The notes beneath the pieces were generated by a model that saw only the letters and a program-made list of their open reading frames with translations, was not told where the DNA came from and did no database searches. This document shows, piece by piece, positions 62,052 through 64,000 of a stretch of DNA of 64,000 nt. Numbering within the stretch: the stretch's first letter is position 1; each line of letters starts with the position of its first letter. Origin of the DNA: Streptantibioticus_C sp963761325 (lineage in GTDB: Bacteria > Actinomycetota > Actinomycetes > Streptomycetales > Streptomycetaceae); assembly GCA_963761325.1 (NCBI GenBank), contig CAVXGZ010000008.1, positions 1-64,000 of the forward strand, in the 5' to 3' direction. The position numbers were made by a program, and so were the translations under genes.

Positions 62052-63707
62052 TTATCGCAGGTCGAAATTGGCGTGTACGGCCGTGAGGCTGGTGTGGACG
62101 TGCAGCAGGTAGCCGCTGGTGGAGGCCAGCGCGCGGCGCACCGCCGGCTCCACGTGGTGCGGCTCGGCGACGCGTTCGGCCGGTATGCCGAAGGAGCGCG
62201 CCCACCGCGCGAGGTCGGGGTTGCTCAGTTCCGTGCCGCAGGTGTCGGCGGCCGCCCGGCGGGCGGCGTGGGCGCGGATCGTGCCGTAACTGGCGTTGTC
62301 GGCCACGATGACCACCGGGCAGCGGCCCAGCGCGCGGCCGGTGGCGAGCTCGTTGCCGGTCATCAGCACGCCGCCGTCGCCGACGACGCAGACCACCGTG
62401 CGGTCGGGGAAGCGGGTGGCGGCGGCCACCGCGGCCGGCACTCCGAAGCCCATCGAACCGCCGGCGAGCGCGAGCAGCCGCTGGCCGCCGTTCAACGTGA
62501 CGAAGCGGTGGACCCAGCTGCTGAAGTTCCCGGCGTCCAGGGTGACGATCGCGTCGTCCGGCAGCCGGCGGTTGAGGACCGCGGCCACCTGGGCGAAGTC
62601 GAGCCCGTCCTCGCGCGGACGCGGTTGCGGCCGGCTGAGGTCGTTCTCCAGTCCGCGCCAGCCCGCCACCCACTCCTGCCGGTCGCCGTCGCCGCCGGCG
62701 TCGCCGGGCGTGTCGGCCAGCAGCGCGAGCACGGCCGCCGGGTCGGCGGCCAGCCGCTCGCCGGGTCCGAGCGGCCGCGGGTGCACGGTGAGCAGGCTGC
62801 GGCCGTCCGCGTACCAGCCGGACAGGTGGACCTCGTCGGGCTGGTCGCCGAGGAACACGACGAGATCGGCCTCGGCCAGCCGCGCCTTGGTCGCGGCGGG
62901 CGATCCGAGGTGCAGGTGGCCCGCGTAGTGCGGATGGCGGTTGTCCATCAGGTCCTGCTGCTTGTTGCCCAGCACGACGGGCACCCCGGCGCCGCGTGCG
63001 AACCGGTCGAGCAGGTCCGCGACGGGCACCGCGTCGCCCCTGCGCAGCAGCCGTCCGGCCACCACCACCGGGCGCCGGGCGCCCGCCAGCGCCTCGCGGA
63101 CCCGCCGCGCGGCCTGGTCGCCGGGGACGTCGGGCACGTCGAGGGACGCGATGGCCACCGGGTCGGCCGGCAGGTCCCACAGGTCCTCCGGCACGACCAG
63201 CACGGCGGGTCCGGGCACCGCGGTCCCGAGCGCCTGCCGGATCCGCAGCAGCGCGTCCGGCAGCGTGTCGGGGCCGTCGAGCGTCACCACCGGCACCACC
63301 CCGCCGAGCAGCGCGGCGATGTCGGTGCCCTGGAAGCCCAGGACCGGATCGGTGCCCCGGTCGGCGCCGCCCACCACCAGCAGCAGCGGTGTCGGGTCGG
63401 CCTTGGCGGCGTCCAGGGCGATGCTCGCGTTGGTGGCTCCCGGCGAGCGGTTGACCGCCACCACGGCCGGCCGGCCGGTCAGGCGGGCGTCGGCGAGCGC
63501 GGCGAACGCGGCGCCGGCCTCGTGCCGGGCGGTGACGATCGGAAAGCCGTCGTCGTCCGCCGCGTCGAGGAGCGGCAGGAACGCCTCACCGGGCACGGTG
63601 AACAACCGGTCGCAGCCCAGGTCGCGCAGGAACCGCAGGACGCGGTGGGCGACGCTGTCGCCCGCCGCGTCGGCCCGCTGCCGCGGGGCGGTCGTGGTGA
63701 CCGTCAC
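62052..63707 (-). CDS. ThDP-dependent 2-oxo acid enzyme (acetolactate-synthase-like)
   Basis: 551 residues with the three-domain ThDP layout. The catalytic glutamate is E63 (TARHEAGAAFAA); NRSPGATNASIALDAAK is the Pyr-domain core; GDGGVLMTGNELATG ... DNASYGTIR is the ThDP/Mg site. The sequence fits acetolactate-synthase-like decarboxylases or lyases such as sulfopyruvate, sulfoacetaldehyde or guanidino-oxopentanoate enzymes, but the substrate cannot be fixed. The GTG start overlaps the stop of the binding-protein gene. Confidence 0.87.
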   Translation of the reverse strand: MTVTTTAPRQRADAAGDSVAHRVLRFLRDLGCDRLFTVPGEAFLPLLDAADDDGFPIVTARHEAGAAFAALADARLTGRPAVVAVNRSPGATNASIALDAAKADPTPLLLVVGGADRGTDPVLGFQGTDIAALLGGVVPVVTLDGPDTLPDALLRIRQALGTAVPGPAVLVVPEDLWDLPADPVAIASLDVPDVPGDQAARRVREALAGARRPVVVAGRLLRRGDAVPVADLLDRFARGAGVPVVLGNKQQDLMDNRHPHYAGHLHLGSPAATKARLAEADLVVFLGDQPDEVHLSGWYADGRSLLTVHPRPLGPGERLAADPAAVLALLADTPGDAGGDGDRQEWVAGWRGLENDLSRPQPRPREDGLDFAQVAAVLNRRLPDDAIVTLDAGNFSSWVHRFVTLNGGQRLLALAGGSMGFGVPAAVAAATRFPDRTVVCVVGDGGVLMTGNELATGRALGRCPVVIVADNASYGTIRAHAARRAAADTCGTELSNPDLARWARSFGIPAERVAEPHHVEPAVRRALASTSGYLLHVHTSLTAVHANFDLR

Positions 63708-64000
63708 CGTGACGTCCCCCGCACGGGTGCCTTGTACTCGCCCGTCGCCGACTCCGGCGGCCACACGACGACCGCGTCCTGCGCGCTGTCGCCGACCTCG
63801 CGGTAGTGCATCAGGACGATCTCCGGGGTGTCGTGGTGTCCGGCGGCGTCCGACCAGTCGAAGGACACCGGTCCGCGCCAGGTGTCGAACGTGCCAGTTT
63901 CCAGGGCGTGTTGCAGTTCGTCGCGGCCGGTGCCTCCGGCTGCCGCGGCGGCCTGGGCGAGGATGACCACGTCGGTGAAGGCGTTGAGCGAGTTGTCCGG
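63704..64000 (-). CDS. Liv-type ABC substrate-binding protein, C-terminal part
   Basis: The frame is open to the window edge; about 98 C-terminal residues are visible (DNSLNAFTDVVILAQAAAAAGG, ALETGTFDTWRGPVSFDWSDAAGHHDTPEIVLMHY). The pattern of a late TFDTWRGPVSFD followed by a ligand-binding YREV strand is typical of LivJ/LivK-like branched-chain amino acid or urea binding proteins. It is the first visible gene of the operon; the associated permeases and ATPases would lie beyond the window. Confidence 0.75.
   Translation of the reverse strand, partial: PDNSLNAFTDVVILAQAAAAAGGTGRDELQHALETGTFDTWRGPVSFDWSDAAGHHDTPEIVLMHYREVGDSAQDAVVVWPPESATGEYKAPVRGTSR

Overview
The window is very GC-rich, with dense, often 4-bp-overlapping genes, GTG/TTG starts and Streptomyces-type families (DUF6479, TIGR03086, DUF1062, MSMEG_6728-like, G1 peptidase, CGNR protein). 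It looks like chromosomal accessory DNA from a Streptomyces or close relative. No rRNA, tRNA, CRISPR array or replication origin was seen.

Layout. 1-8.3 kb: small stand-alone genes (two DinB-like proteins, a Gln/Pro/Ala-repeat secreted protein, a DUF6479 membrane protein, a ferredoxin-reductase-like flavoprotein, a GNAT enzyme) mixed with decayed pieces of an IS630 transposase, nadE and a Ser/Thr kinase. 8.7-15.1 kb: a six-gene overlapping operon (double-HTH Lrp regulator, deacetylase/imidase-like hydrolase, MFS permease, SDR, ketopantoate-reductase-like enzyme, M20 amidohydrolase), probably catabolic for an unknown N-acyl or cyclic-amide compound. 15.1-25.6 kb: a divergent system of a peptide-type ABC importer plus ROK kinase on the minus strand, and a ROK regulator, M81 (MlrC) peptidase and CutC protein on the plus strand. 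25.9-37.6 kb: an alpha-mannoside locus with a secreted beta-propeller protein, sugar ABC importer, GH38 alpha-mannosidase, mannose-6-phosphate isomerase, ROK kinase and LacI regulator; a perfect LacI-type palindrome lies in the divergent promoter region.

37.6-43.9 kb: two divergent operons around a 30-bp palindrome and a GntR regulator. Together they encode every step type of a non-phosphorylative sugar-acid pathway: mutarotase-like DUF4432, SDR, SMP-30 lactonase, UxuA-like dehydratase, second SDR and FAH-family diketoacid hydrolase. 44-47.1 kb: an ABC-2 exporter and a secreted G1 glutamic peptidase. 47.8-55.3 kb: a mobile-element scrapyard with a frameshifted serine hydrolase, a nitroreductase cut by an IS3 element, a decayed tyrosine-recombinase/XRE/zinc-ribbon-recombinase module and an IS605-type element with divergent TnpA and TnpB.

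55.3-64 kb: a flavin reductase, a CGNR regulator and a seven-gene minus-strand operon (Liv-type binding protein, ThDP enzyme, FAD-linked 2-hydroxyacid oxidase, amino-acid permease, aminotransferase, SDR, APS kinase). It looks like uptake and transformation of an amino acid or amino-sulfonate, with a link to sulfate activation. The three sugar/peptide loci each carry an importer or hydrolases next to their own regulator, so most of the window is nutrient-scavenging equipment.
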